From the NCBI RefSeq assembly GCF_013030985.1, contig NZ_WPYP01000002.1, positions 1 through 64,000 of the forward strand: 64,000 nt of DNA, given 5' to 3'. Source of the DNA: Ruegeria arenilitoris (GTDB lineage Bacteria; Pseudomonadota; Alphaproteobacteria; Rhodobacterales; Rhodobacteraceae). A program made the position numbers and the translations under genes. This document shows, one piece after another, positions 54,222 to 63,571 of this stretch. The notes under the pieces are model-generated. The model worked only from the letters and a program-made list of their open reading frames with translations, ran no database searches and was not told the DNA's origin. Position 1 is the stretch's first letter; each line of letters starts with the position of its first letter.

Positions 54222-55622
54222 ATGTCCGTGCAGGGAACCATCCTTGTCCTCGACGGGACCTCAACCAATCGCATCATGCTGAAGGTTCAGCTGACTGCGG
54301 CATGGTATCACGTCGTTCAAGGCGAACGGCTTCAAGGACTTGCCGGATTGTTGCGGCGCGCCAAGCCCGATCTGGTGCTGACATCTCAGACCTTGCCGGA
54401 TGGGGCGGCGGCGGATGTCAAAAGGCTGGTCTTGGCTGATCCGGATTTGATCGGGGTGCCGGTAGTTGCGATCGCGCCGCAAAACGACAAGGCCGCCCGG
54501 TTGAAAGCCTTGGCGGACGGGCTGGACGATGTTCTGGTGCACCCGTTCAAAGACACGTTCCTGCTGGCAAGGGTGCGCAGCCTTTTGCGCGCACGGGCCG
54601 AGACGCAGGATCTACATGTGGAGTCCGGTTCGCATCCCATCGGATTTGCGGAACCCGGTGCCGCGCCCATCATGCCCCCCAAAGCGGCCCGCGTGGCCAT
54701 TCTGACGCAAACCGCACGGACCGGAGCGTTGTGGCAGAACGCCCTGTCGAAACGCACGCAGCACAACCTGTCGGCGCATACTACGACAAATCTTCAGGGC
54801 GTTTTGTCCGGGCCTGTACCGGACGCCATCATCTTTGAAATCAACGCAGACCCATCTGGCCTGAACCTGCTGGCCGATCTGAAATCTCGCAGCACCACCC
54901 GGCATACGGTTCTGATCGGCATTCTTGCGGATGATAATGCAGGATTGGCGTCGGAGGCGCTGGACCGGGGTACTGACGCGATCTGCATGGACGGATTCTG
55001 TGCGGAAGAGGCACTGTTGCGTCTGGACAGCCAGATCAAGCGCAAAGCTCGGCTGGATCAGATGCGCGCGTCGCTGCGACGCGGGCTGGTCGAATCCTGG
55101 GTGGACCCTCTGACCGGGTTGCACAACCGCCGTTATGCGATGCGTGCGATGGATCAGATCGCCCATCAGGCCACCCGCACCGGAAAAGGTTTTGCGGTGA
55201 TGCTGGCCGATCTGGACCACTTCAAGGCCATCAATGACAAGTTCGGCCATACCGGCGGGGATTTGGTTCTAACCGCGGCGGCCAAACGGTTGAAGCAGAC
55301 CGTCGGTTCGGCCGGGTTCATTGCCCGGATCGGAGGGGAAGAATTCATGATCGGCCTGTCAGAGACCACGCAGGCCCAGGCCCTCAAACTGGCCCGCAGC
55401 CTGTGTGATTGCATCCGCGAGAGGCCTTTCGACCTGCCGGACACACCTGCCCCGGTCCCGGTCACAATCAGTATCGGGTTGATCGCAACCCAGCCCAATG
55501 TGGCATCACCATCATATCAGCCCGCAAGGCTCGAGGGGTTGATCAAATCGGCCGACACCGCGCTCTATGCCGCCAAAACCGCCGGGCGCAATCAGGTTCG
55601 GGTCCGGCAAAGCGCGGCCTGA
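54222..55622 (+). CDS. PleD-like diguanylate cyclase with degenerate receivers
   Basis: The 466-residue protein has PleD architecture: two receiver-like domains (about 1-120 and 150-270) and a C-terminal GGDEF domain with RIGGEEF. The opening ILVLDGTSTNRIMLKVQL follows PleD, but the acidic pair is DG and the phospho-acceptor Asp is replaced (LVLTSQTLPDG). The second receiver has IIFEINADP at that site. No RxxD inhibition site precedes GGEEF. The cyclase may be active but not phosphorylation-controlled. Of three in-frame ATGs (54201, 54210, 54222) the last matches the family start. Confidence 0.85.
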   Translation: MSVQGTILVLDGTSTNRIMLKVQLTAAWYHVVQGERLQGLAGLLRRAKPDLVLTSQTLPDGAAADVKRLVLADPDLIGVPVVAIAPQNDKAARLKALADGLDDVLVHPFKDTFLLARVRSLLRARAETQDLHVESGSHPIGFAEPGAAPIMPPKAARVAILTQTARTGALWQNALSKRTQHNLSAHTTTNLQGVLSGPVPDAIIFEINADPSGLNLLADLKSRSTTRHTVLIGILADDNAGLASEALDRGTDAICMDGFCAEEALLRLDSQIKRKARLDQMRASLRRGLVESWVDPLTGLHNRRYAMRAMDQIAHQATRTGKGFAVMLADLDHFKAINDKFGHTGGDLVLTAAAKRLKQTVGSAGFIARIGGEEFMIGLSETTQAQALKLARSLCDCIRERPFDLPDTPAPVPVTISIGLIATQPNVASPSYQPARLEGLIKSADTALYAAKTAGRNQVRVRQSAA

Positions 55623-55627
55623 GACCG

Positions 55628-56101
55628 TCAATCCTTGCGCTTACGACCGTGACGTTTGTGCTGCACCACCTCTTGCAGGCGGTCTGCATAGACCTGACGT
55701 TCGGCATCCGTCATCGCGGTGACCCGGTCCAGCCATTCCTTCTGCAAGGCGCCTTGCAAGTCTGCCATGGCCTGCGCCTGTTGTTGCAGCAGGGCCTGAA
55801 CAACCATTGGATCGAATGGCTCTGCCCGCAAGGCGGCTTCCAGCGCGGCAAAATCTTGTGACCGAAGTTTTGCCCCCTTCACATGCCGCTCGGACAATTC
55901 CCCGCGCAGGGCTTTCCGATCCTCTTTGGGCAGCGCCCGATAAATCGCCGGTCCAAACCCGGGAGGCGGCTTACCGCGATCCCCGCCCTTGATCCGGTAA
56001 ACCGTGCCCAGAGCAACCCCGACAACCAAAAGGTTCAACGCCAGTGATACGGTCAAAAGAACCGTTACCCACCGTCTTTTGGGCTTGGCATTATCGCTCA
56101 T
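55628..56101 (-). CDS. Membrane-anchored CpxP/heavy-metal-sensor-like protein
   Basis: The 157-residue protein has one N-terminal membrane helix (about 11-35) and a periplasmic helical region with LPKEDRKALRGELSE and AMTDAERQVYADRLQ, as in the periplasmic heavy-metal sensor (Metal_resist/CnrX-like) group. It ends in a basic tail (HKRHGRKRKD). It overlaps the small anti-sigma-like gene by 4 bp and is the last of a four-gene operon with an EF-hand protein and a sigma factor, so it may sense envelope or metal state for that sigma factor. Confidence 0.75.
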   Translation of the reverse strand: MSDNAKPKRRWVTVLLTVSLALNLLVVGVALGTVYRIKGGDRGKPPPGFGPAIYRALPKEDRKALRGELSERHVKGAKLRSQDFAALEAALRAEPFDPMVVQALLQQQAQAMADLQGALQKEWLDRVTAMTDAERQVYADRLQEVVQHKRHGRKRKD

Positions 56102-56448
56102 TCGGCGTCCTCCAGAAATGTTGTGTCCAGGCCAAGGTCGGCGACCACAAAGCTGGTCTCTTGCGGGTAGATAATCGTCGCCGGGTCAGGCAGAAAGTCT
56201 GGCGCCGACACTCCGATCCAGACCCCTGCCGCGCTAGCCGCAACCAAGCCGCTCATGCTCTGCCAGCCTCCGATCCCGTCCAGTATCCGCGCCCAGACAG
56301 AGCGCGGCGGTGCTGCAGGTTTCAGCCGATCCAGACGCACCGCTTCGGCATCCGTCAGAATGCGCACCGACAGATCATCGGGCAGTTCGGGTCGGGTTTG
56401 CCGTGCTTGGGCAAACAACTGGTCAAGTTCCATGTCGTTCTCAGCCAT
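56098..56448 (-). CDS. Possible anti-sigma factor (small membrane protein)
   Basis: The 116-residue protein has a soluble N-terminal part (MELDQLFAQARQTRPELPDDLSVRIL), one likely membrane segment (MSGLVAASAAGVWIGVSAP) and a short periplasmic tail. Size, topology and place directly after a sigma-factor gene suggest an anti-sigma factor; there is no zinc-binding HxxxCxxC motif. ATG 56448 overlaps the sigma stop by 8 bp; an upstream ATG at 56466 is also possible. I do not recognise a named family. Confidence 0.6.
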   Translation of the reverse strand: MAENDMELDQLFAQARQTRPELPDDLSVRILTDAEAVRLDRLKPAAPPRSVWARILDGIGGWQSMSGLVAASAAGVWIGVSAPDFLPDPATIIYPQETSFVVADLGLDTTFLEDAE

Positions 56449-57052
56449 CTTCGTACCCCAGTTCATCCTGTCGTCCGGCCAATATCGCCGCCAAAGCGCG
56501 TTTTCCGCGCGCGGTCAGGCTCTCCACTGCTTCCGTCGAAACGCCCATGATCCCGGCGATTTCCGGGTTGGGCAATTCCTCGATATGCCGCAAGATCACC
56601 GCCTGCCGTTGACGATCCGGCAGCTGCGATAACGCCGCCTGCAGCGCGTCCTTGCGCGCCGCGTCCTGCAAACGCTCCGCCGCGCTGAGATCGCCATCCT
56701 CGGGCTCGGGCACATCGTCCAGCCGGTCCGGCCGTTTCTTTCGCTGTACGTCCACACACAGGTTCAGCGTCACGCGGTAGAGCCAGGTTGACACCTTGGC
56801 CTGACCGGACACCCAGTTCGGTGCCATCTGCCACAACCGCATCATCGCGTCCTGCGTCACGTCTTCGGCCTCGGCCCGGTTGCCCAGCATCCGCATAGCC
56901 ACCGACAAACACCGCGGCGCCAGCCGATCAGTCAATTCGCGTGCAGCGGCAGCATCGCCGTTGGCGAACTGCCGCAACAACACGTCGTCCGACATATCCG
57001 CGGCGCAAGACGCGCCACGGATTTCGTGCAGGGGGGAGGTCAGATCCTCCAT
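56441..57052 (-). CDS. ECF-type RNA polymerase sigma factor
   Basis: The 203-residue protein has region 2 (CLSVAMRMLGNRAEAEDVTQDAMMRLWQ, a classic ECF helix split here at the DVTQD motif) and region 4 (LPDRQRQAVILRHIEELPNPEIAGIMG, then the recognition helix STEAVESLTARGKRAL). It redirects RNA polymerase to a small regulon. It lies between the EF-hand gene (6 bp upstream) and a likely anti-sigma factor, forming one operon. The start could also be the internal Met at 56995. Confidence 0.88.
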   Translation of the reverse strand: MEDLTSPLHEIRGASCAADMSDDVLLRQFANGDAAAARELTDRLAPRCLSVAMRMLGNRAEAEDVTQDAMMRLWQMAPNWVSGQAKVSTWLYRVTLNLCVDVQRKKRPDRLDDVPEPEDGDLSAAERLQDAARKDALQAALSQLPDRQRQAVILRHIEELPNPEIAGIMGVSTEAVESLTARGKRALAAILAGRQDELGYEDG

Positions 57053-57058
57053 CCTTCA

Positions 57059-57526
57059 TCAGCTGTCGTCAGAGCCCGCATTGCCATGCTTTTTATGCTT
57101 CCGGCCCATCCGCTCTTTCGCATCGGTATATTCCTGTTCCGAGATCGTTCCGCTGTCATCCGCGTCAATACGGTCAAACATCTTGCCAGCGCGGCGCGGT
57201 TTGGGCAACTCGTCCTCGCTCAGAAAACCGTCCTTGTTGGCGTCTTGCCTTTCGAACATCTTGGTCACGCGGTCATTTGCTCTTTTTTGCGCAGCGGCCT
57301 GCATTTCCTCGACGCTCAGCTTACCGTCGCCATTCGTGTCGGCCTCGGTAAATTTCTGCGTCCGGTGGGCCTCCATCTCTTCCTTGGTCAGTTGACCGTC
57401 ACCATTGGCATCCAGTTCCTGAAAGCTCACCGGTTCGCGATCTTTCGGCCCGGCCGCCAGAACCGAGGTGCCTGTGACTGCAACGGCCGAGATCAGGATG
57501 GCCGGAATGAATTTCGCGCTTTTCAT
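57059..57526 (-). CDS. Exported EF-hand calcium-binding protein
   Basis: The 155-residue protein has a signal peptide (MKSAKFIPAILISAVAVTG, cleavage near VLAA-GP) and four EF-hand loops: DANGDGQLTKEE, DTNGDGKLSVEE, DANKDGFLSEDE and DADDSGTISEQE, each with the Asp/Asn and Glu positions needed for calcium. It ends in a basic and Ser/Asp tail. ATG 57526 was chosen for the signal peptide. As the first gene before a sigma factor and membrane partners it may be a periplasmic calcium sensor or buffer in that system. Confidence 0.88.
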   Translation of the reverse strand: MKSAKFIPAILISAVAVTGTSVLAAGPKDREPVSFQELDANGDGQLTKEEMEAHRTQKFTEADTNGDGKLSVEEMQAAAQKRANDRVTKMFERQDANKDGFLSEDELPKPRRAGKMFDRIDADDSGTISEQEYTDAKERMGRKHKKHGNAGSDDS

Positions 57527-57725
57527 ATCGTTTTTCCTTTGTTTTGCGGCCCCATCGCCGCTGCTCACATAAGTTCAAACGGCTCGGTACGCGGGTTCCG
57601 TCGCAAATACTGGATAAATTTTGGCAACCGGTTGTAGTCAACCTAAGTCACAAAGCGCCGCACCCCCTTTTCAGCGGAACAAAACAAGCGCATTATCCTG
57701 CGCAATCGAACGCGCGAGTTTCAAA

Positions 57726-58121
57726 ATGACAGATCAGACGATCGACACCACGACCGAGAGTGACCGTCCGACACGGCCAGCTTTGATCAAAGGGTTTCGC
57801 GGCCGTTGCCCGAAATGCGGTGAAGGCAAAATTTTGCACGGTTACCTGAAGGTCAACGATACCTGCAGCGATTGCGGGCAGGAGCTGTTTCATCACCGGG
57901 CAGATGATGGCCCGGCCTATCTGACCATTCTGCTGGTTGGTCACCTGCTGGCCCCGGCGCTGCACGTGACATATGTCGAATTTCGCCCCGAGCCCCTGAC
58001 CATGTTCCTGATCTTTGCCATCGGATGCACGGCGCTGTCGCTGTTCCTTCTGCCCCGGTTGAAAGGCGCTATGATCGCCTATCAGTGGGCGCGCCGGATG
58101 CACGGGTTTGAAAAAGCATAG
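57726..58121 (+). CDS. DUF983 family membrane protein
   Basis: The 131-residue protein has an N-terminal zinc-ribbon-like pair (CPKCGEGKIL and CSDCGQELF) and two membrane helices (YLTILLVGHLLAPALHV and MFLIFAIGCTALSLFLL), matching DUF983. The function is unknown. It overlaps the open frame of the NUDIX gene by a few bases, but the chosen NUDIX start lies 28 bp downstream, and the two probably share a transcript. Confidence 0.85.
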   Translation: MTDQTIDTTTESDRPTRPALIKGFRGRCPKCGEGKILHGYLKVNDTCSDCGQELFHHRADDGPAYLTILLVGHLLAPALHVTYVEFRPEPLTMFLIFAIGCTALSLFLLPRLKGAMIAYQWARRMHGFEKA

Positions 58122-58149
58122 TGATCCGCGTGAACAGGTCGATCAGCTT

Positions 58150-58851
58150 ATGACAGAAGACAAATCAGCGATTCGGAACGCGGCGACAGTCATCGTTCTG
58201 CGGAACCGTTTGACCGAACCGTCGATTTTGATGGGACAGCGAGGCGCAAAAGCCGTCTTCATGCCCAACAAGTTCGTGTTTCCCGGTGGCGCGGTCGATG
58301 CGGCGGACAAGGACATCCCTCTGACCGCCCCTATGCCCGAGCTTTGCCGAGAACGGCTGGACGAGAAGTCCGAACCGGGGCTTCAGACTGCGCTGGCCGC
58401 GGCAGCAATCCGCGAGTTGTGGGAAGAAACCGGGTTGATTCTGGGTGAACCCGGCACGTGGGACGACACGGTGCCCGAGGACTGGCAGGGCTTTGCCGCC
58501 ATGGGCTTTCGCCCCGCTGCCGATGCCCTGCAATTTGTGTTCCGCGCGGTGACACCGCCGGGCCGCCCTCGTCGGTTCGACGCGCGGTTCTTTTTGGTCG
58601 ATGCCAGCGCGATTCAGGGCGATCTGGACGACTTCAGCCGTGCCTCGGATGAGTTGTCCCACCTGCAATGGGTCCCGCTTGACCGCGCGCGCGATCTGGA
58701 CCTGCCGTTTATTACCGAGGTGGTTCTGGCCGAAATCGCGGCCCGGGCTTCAAATCCCGAGCCGCCTGCGATCGTGCCACTTTACCTGCATACCGAGGAA
58801 CAAAGCCTGTTTCTGCAGCTCAAAGGCTACCCGATGCCGGACGCCGACTAG
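58150..58851 (+). CDS. NUDIX hydrolase
   Basis: The 233-residue protein has a NUDIX box with GGAVDAADKD and AAIRELWEETGLILGE (the catalytic RExxEE at RELWEE); an insert of about 40 residues separates the first glycines from the helix, as in the NUDT7/NUDT19-like group often linked to CoA derivatives. TTG 58108 is an alternative start; ATG 58150 (MTEDKSAIRNAATV) suits the domain better. It is convergent with the RNase J gene 3 bp away. Confidence 0.85.
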   Translation: MTEDKSAIRNAATVIVLRNRLTEPSILMGQRGAKAVFMPNKFVFPGGAVDAADKDIPLTAPMPELCRERLDEKSEPGLQTALAAAAIRELWEETGLILGEPGTWDDTVPEDWQGFAAMGFRPAADALQFVFRAVTPPGRPRRFDARFFLVDASAIQGDLDDFSRASDELSHLQWVPLDRARDLDLPFITEVVLAEIAARASNPEPPAIVPLYLHTEEQSLFLQLKGYPMPDAD

Positions 58852-58854
58852 GCG

Positions 58855-60522
58855 TCACTTCATACGGCTGATTACCGTCGTCACTTCGGGCTTTTTGCCG
58901 ATCTCGGCCTTGGCGGTCTGACGCACGATGCGGCGCATGGCTTCTTCCAGCTTGTCATCGTCGCGCAAGGTCTTGGCGTCGGCGCGCATCAGGAACTGGT
59001 TCAGATCCTCCTCCAGCACTTCGACAAGCGCGGCCTTGGAGGTTCCGATCTCGGGCAAGCCCATTGTATCGCACCACGGCTCGCCCAGCGGCTCATCCTC
59101 TTCGTCCAGAATGACCGTGACCGTCACGTGCCCGTTCAGAGCCATGCGGATACGATCGCGCACGATCCCGTCCAGCGCACCGACCTTGACGGTGCCGTCC
59201 AGATAGGTTCGGCCGGTTTCGATATAGTCGGCCACCTTGGGTTCATTGCCGGTCAGGTCCAGCATCGTGCCGTTCACGGCCAAGATGCCCGTCCGTCCAC
59301 CTGCTTCGGCCAGCTTGGCATGTTCACGCAGATGCCGGTGTTCGCCATGCATCGGGATCACCATCTGCGGGTCGATAAGCGCGTGCACCCTTTCAAGATC
59401 GGGGCGATTGGCGTGACCGGACACGTGGTACAGGCCCGAGCTGTCATCCACCACGTCCACGCCCTTTTCGCTGAGCTGGTTGATGATGAAGATCACACCA
59501 CGCTCGTTGCCGGGGATGGTCTTGGATGAAAACAGGAACAAGTCGCCCTCTTTCAGTTCGATCCCCCGATACTTGCCACGTGCCAGTTGCGCGCTGGCGG
59601 CGCGGCGTTCGCCCTGGCTTCCGGTCACGATCAGCATCAGGTTCTGGCGCGGCAGGTCCACAGCCTCTTCCGCGCTGATGACTTTGGGGAAATCCGACAG
59701 GATGCCGGTTTCAGTCGCCGCTTCGATCATCCGCCGCATCGCACGGCCCAGCAACACGACCGAGCGCCCTGCCCGCGCGCCCGCTTCGGCCAGTGTCTTC
59801 ACCCGCGCCACGTTCGAAGCAAAGGTGGTCGCGATCACCATGCCCTCGGCGCTTTCGACCAGCTTGGTGATCTCGGGGCCAACCTCGGATTCCGAGCGTC
59901 CATCATGGGGCGAAAACACATTGGTGCTGTCACAGACCAGCGCTTTGACGCCGGGTTTGGCAACCTCTGCCCACAGATCGGGATCGAAGGGTTCGCCCAC
60001 CACCGGCTGCGTATCCAGCTTGAAGTCCCCGGAATGTACGATCCGGCCTTCGGGTGTGTCGATCACCAGCGCGGCGCTTTCGGGGATCGAATGCGAAACC
60101 GGCAGGAACCCGACCTTGAACGGTCCAACCGAAATCTGCTCGGGCCAGGCGGACACCGTCTGAACCGCGTCCTCCGGGTGACCATGTTCTTCCATCTTGC
60201 GGCGCGCAATATTGGCAGTGAAGGCACGCGCATAGACCGGAGCCCCCAGTGCTTCATAGCAATGCGCAACCGCGCCCACGTGATCCTCGTGCGCATGGGT
60301 GACGAACACGGCATCCAGCCGGTCAGCACGTTCCTGCAGCCATGAGATATCGGCGTGGATCAGATCGACACCGGGCGTCGTGTCCATGTCCGGAAAGGTC
60401 ACCCCCAAATCGACGAGGATCAGCCGCTCCTGCCCCGGCTTGCCGTAGCCATAGACATAGGCGTTCATCCCGATTTCACCGGCACCGCCCAGCGGCAGAT
60501 AGATCAGTCGTTCACTGCTCAT
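58855..60522 (-). CDS. rnj: Ribonuclease J
   Basis: The 555-residue protein has the MBL/beta-CASP layout: metal motif THAHEDHVGA near residue 76, LVIDTPEGRIVHSGDFK, the beta-CASP region (LVCDSTNVFSPHDGRSESEV) and PMHGEHRHLREH near 370, followed by the C-terminal RNase J domain. It matures and decays RNA as a 5' exonuclease and endonuclease; in alphaproteobacteria it works with RNase E. It overlaps coaX by 4 bp. Confidence 0.95.
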   Translation of the reverse strand: MSSERLIYLPLGGAGEIGMNAYVYGYGKPGQERLILVDLGVTFPDMDTTPGVDLIHADISWLQERADRLDAVFVTHAHEDHVGAVAHCYEALGAPVYARAFTANIARRKMEEHGHPEDAVQTVSAWPEQISVGPFKVGFLPVSHSIPESAALVIDTPEGRIVHSGDFKLDTQPVVGEPFDPDLWAEVAKPGVKALVCDSTNVFSPHDGRSESEVGPEITKLVESAEGMVIATTFASNVARVKTLAEAGARAGRSVVLLGRAMRRMIEAATETGILSDFPKVISAEEAVDLPRQNLMLIVTGSQGERRAASAQLARGKYRGIELKEGDLFLFSSKTIPGNERGVIFIINQLSEKGVDVVDDSSGLYHVSGHANRPDLERVHALIDPQMVIPMHGEHRHLREHAKLAEAGGRTGILAVNGTMLDLTGNEPKVADYIETGRTYLDGTVKVGALDGIVRDRIRMALNGHVTVTVILDEEDEPLGEPWCDTMGLPEIGTSKAALVEVLEEDLNQFLMRADAKTLRDDDKLEEAMRRIVRQTAKAEIGKKPEVTTVISRMK

Positions 60523-61298
60523 GATGAGCCATTTTCCTTGTTATAGCGATGGATCACGGTGAGACCGTGCATCGTCAAATCGTCTTCGATTGCGTCAAAC
60601 CCGACATCCGCCTGATCGAACAAAGGCGCAAGCCCGCCGGTGCCGACCACTTTCATCGGCATCCCGTATTCCTCTTTGATCCGGGCAATCAGTCCCTCGA
60701 TCAAACCGGAATAGCCCCAATACACGCCGGATTGAATGCAGCCAACCGTATTCGTACCAATCACTTTTTCCGGACGGGTGATATCGATATGCGGCAGGGC
60801 CGCCGCCCCCTGGTGCAGCGCCTCAAGGCTGAGGTTCACGCCGGGCGCGATGATGCCCCCAACATAGGCCCCGTCCGAGGCGACCACGTCGAAATTCGTC
60901 GCCGTCCCGAAATCGACAACCACCACGTCACCGCCGTGACGGTCGAACGCACCGACCGCGTTGGCCAGCCGGTCGGGTCCGGGAACGGTGCCCTCGTCAA
61001 CGCGCGGTGCCACGGGCAGCAGACATTCCGGCTTGCCCACAACCAAAGGGCGGCAGCCAAAGAAGCGGTCGGCAAAAATGCGCAGGTTGAACACCACGCG
61101 CGGCACGGTCGAGGCAATTACCACATCGGTGATATCTGCGTGAATCCCATAGTGTTTCACCAGCGTCGAATACCAGGTGAAATAGGCGTCCGCCGTGCGG
61201 GAATGGTGGGTCGAGGTGCGCAGCGTGCACAGGAACTTCTCGCCATCCCAAATCGAGAAAACGGTGTTGGTGTTGCCGCAGTCAATTGCCAGAAGCAT
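60519..61298 (-). CDS. coaX: Type III pantothenate kinase
   Basis: The 259-residue ASKHA-fold kinase begins LLAIDCGNTNTVFSIWDG (phosphate-binding loop) and contains GPDRLANAVGA and VVDFGTATNFDVV, with GGIIAPGV in the third motif. It makes 4'-phosphopantothenate, the first step of CoA synthesis. It sits between birA (11 bp upstream) and rnj (4-bp overlap), a gene order known from other Rhodobacterales. Confidence 0.95.
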   Translation of the reverse strand: MLLAIDCGNTNTVFSIWDGEKFLCTLRTSTHHSRTADAYFTWYSTLVKHYGIHADITDVVIASTVPRVVFNLRIFADRFFGCRPLVVGKPECLLPVAPRVDEGTVPGPDRLANAVGAFDRHGGDVVVVDFGTATNFDVVASDGAYVGGIIAPGVNLSLEALHQGAAALPHIDITRPEKVIGTNTVGCIQSGVYWGYSGLIEGLIARIKEEYGMPMKVVGTGGLAPLFDQADVGFDAIEDDLTMHGLTVIHRYNKENGSS

Positions 61299-61309
61299 CT
61301 GCGCCTCCT

Positions 61310-62059
61310 TCAGAAAAACACATCCGCCGCCGGAATGCTGACGCGGCCCTTGGCCGTCTTTAGGACAAGGTTGCCGTTCGAGTCCACGGTTTCAAATGTT
61401 CCCACCGTCTCAGAGGTCGAGGTCCGGGCGGTGATCACCTCGCCCAATTTGGCGGCGCGGGATAACCAGGCCGTTCGGATCGGTTCGAAACCGTAGGTGA
61501 CAAATTGAGTTTCATACCCCGCATAGGCCGAGGCCAGTTCGGTCAGAAAATCCTCGGGGATGACGGCCGCACCGGTTTCAGACAGCAAAGACACGGGCCG
61601 AACGGCGCTTTGTTCGACTGCGTAGGCCGGGGGCGCCTCAGAAAGGTTCACACCGATGCCGATGGCCAGATGCGACAGCTCACGCCCCTGCCCGGTGCTT
61701 TCCAGCAGGATGCCAGCCAGCTTGCCGCCGTTCAGCAGCACGTCATTGGGCCATTTCAATGACAGCCCCGCCGCCCGACCGGTGACCGCAACGCAGGCGT
61801 CAAACAGTGCCAGCGCCGCGACAAAGCTGCGCAGCGCCGCCTGTTCCGGATTACCCTGCGGGCGCATCAACAAGGTCGCTGCCAGATTGCCCTTGGGGTT
61901 GGCCCAGGCGCGGCCTCGCCGTCCGCGCGCGGCGGTCTGATGATGCGCCATGATCCAAACCGGACCCGGTGCCGTCGGGGCAAGCCGAGCGGCCTCGTTC
62001 AGGGTGCTGTCGACCTCCTGCACAATGTGCAGGCCGTATCCTTGCGGCCAATCGGTCAT
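61310..62059 (-). CDS. birA: Biotin-[acetyl-CoA-carboxylase] ligase
   Basis: The 249-residue protein is a single-domain biotin ligase with ARGRRGRAWANPKGNLA (biotinyl-AMP loop) near residue 45 and LSLKWPNDVLLNGGKLAGILLE near 98. It has no N-terminal helix-turn-helix, so it should not repress biotin genes. It attaches biotin to carboxylases. It lies between nuoN and coaX. Confidence 0.94.
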   Translation of the reverse strand: MTDWPQGYGLHIVQEVDSTLNEAARLAPTAPGPVWIMAHHQTAARGRRGRAWANPKGNLAATLLMRPQGNPEQAALRSFVAALALFDACVAVTGRAAGLSLKWPNDVLLNGGKLAGILLESTGQGRELSHLAIGIGVNLSEAPPAYAVEQSAVRPVSLLSETGAAVIPEDFLTELASAYAGYETQFVTYGFEPIRTAWLSRAAKLGEVITARTSTSETVGTFETVDSNGNLVLKTAKGRVSIPAADVFF

Positions 62060-62113
62060 GGCAAAAAGGCCCGGTCTTTTGACCGAGCCTCCTGCAATTG
62101 GATGTTAGGCAAA

Positions 62114-63556
62114 TCAGTTGACAAGCGTTGCCGCCGCAGCAGCTGCCGCGCCTTCAATGCCGAATTGATAGAACACACCAACCAGCATCAGCGCGGCCGA
62201 GCCCATCAGCGCCACCCACAGAACCGGAGTGGAGCGCGTTTCGATTGGATCTTCGTTCTCTTCCCCGAAGTACATGTAGAACACGATCCGCAGGTAATAG
62301 AACGCACCAATCACAGATGCGATGGCCGAGACAATGACCAGCCCGGTCAGACCCGCGCCGACACCGGCCTGCCATACGCCGAACTTGGCGAAAAAGCCCA
62401 GCATCGGCGGCACACCCGCAAGGCTGAACATCAGGATCAGCACGGCCAGAGCCTTGCCGGGATCACGCTTGGAGTATTGACGCAGCGCGTCGATATCGGT
62501 GACGGGTTTGCCGTCACGCTCCATCATCAGGATGAAGGCAAAGGTGCCGATATTCATGGTCACGTAGATCGCCAGATACATTAGCATCGCCTTGATGCCC
62601 AGTTCCGTACCGGCCGCCAGACCGATCAGTGCATAGCCCATATGGGCAATCGACGAAAACGCCATCAGACGCTTGATGTTGCGCTGACCAATCGCGGCAA
62701 CCGCGCCCAGCAGCATCGACAGAACGGACAGCAGAACGATCACTTGCTGCCAGTCCTTGACCACTCCGCCAAAGGCGTCGTGCATCAGGCGGGCAAACAG
62801 CGCCATCGCGGCCACTTTCGGCGCGGTGGCAAAGAAGGCAGTGATCGGCGTGGGCGAGCCTTCGTAGACGTCCGGTGTCCACATGTGGAACGGCACGGCC
62901 GAGACCTTGAATGCCAGGCCCGAGATCAGGAAGATCAGACCGAACAGCAGACCAACCGAAATGTCTCCGTGATGCACGGTCTGGATGATGCCCGAGAACA
63001 GCGTGGTTCCGGTAAAGCCATAGACCAGCGACGCGCCGTACAGCAGCAGGCCCGAGCTGAGCGCGCCCAGCACGAAGTATTTTAGACCGGCCTCGGTCGA
63101 TTTCGCGCTGTCACGGCGCAAGGCGGCCACGACGTAGAGCGACAGCGATTGCAGTTCAAGCCCCATGTAAAGGGACATCAGATCACCGGCGCTGACCATC
63201 ATCATCATGCCCACGGCAGCCAGAGCCACCAGCAGCGGGTATTCGAACCGCAGCAGCCCGCGGCGCGACATGTAATCCTGGCTCATTACCAGAACGGCAG
63301 CGGCGGACAGCAGGATCGCGACCTTGGCAAAGCGCGAGAACCCGTCGTCGATGAACATGCCGTTGAAGGCAACATTGACGCCGTCGCCATTTGTGGCAAT
63401 CCAGATGGCCAGCAGCGCCATCAGGCCAGCGGTCGACCACACCAGGATCGGCGCCAGCGCGTCCTTCGCCGTGTAGACAGCCCCGATCAGAGCGGCCATC
63501 GCATATACGGCCAGAACGATCTCTGGCAGGATTATTGTCAGATCAGCCTGGATCAT
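62114..63556 (-). CDS. nuoN: NADH-quinone oxidoreductase subunit N
   Basis: The 480-residue membrane protein is an antiporter-like subunit of complex I with about 14 helices. Key features are the lysine-bearing helix [21 protein letters not shown] and the [16 protein letters not shown] segment. It translocates protons as part of the membrane arm. It is the last nuo gene here, 15 bp after nuoM. Confidence 0.95.
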   Translation of the reverse strand: MIQADLTIILPEIVLAVYAMAALIGAVYTAKDALAPILVWSTAGLMALLAIWIATNGDGVNVAFNGMFIDDGFSRFAKVAILLSAAAVLVMSQDYMSRRGLLRFEYPLLVALAAVGMMMMVSAGDLMSLYMGLELQSLSLYVVAALRRDSAKSTEAGLKYFVLGALSSGLLLYGASLVYGFTGTTLFSGIIQTVHHGDISVGLLFGLIFLISGLAFKVSAVPFHMWTPDVYEGSPTPITAFFATAPKVAAMALFARLMHDAFGGVVKDWQQVIVLLSVLSMLLGAVAAIGQRNIKRLMAFSSIAHMGYALIGLAAGTELGIKAMLMYLAIYVTMNIGTFAFILMMERDGKPVTDIDALRQYSKRDPGKALAVLILMFSLAGVPPMLGFFAKFGVWQAGVGAGLTGLVIVSAIASVIGAFYYLRIVFYMYFGEENEDPIETRSTPVLWVALMGSAALMLVGVFYQFGIEGAAAAAAATLVN

Positions 63557-63571
63557 GTCTCCAAAGCCTCC

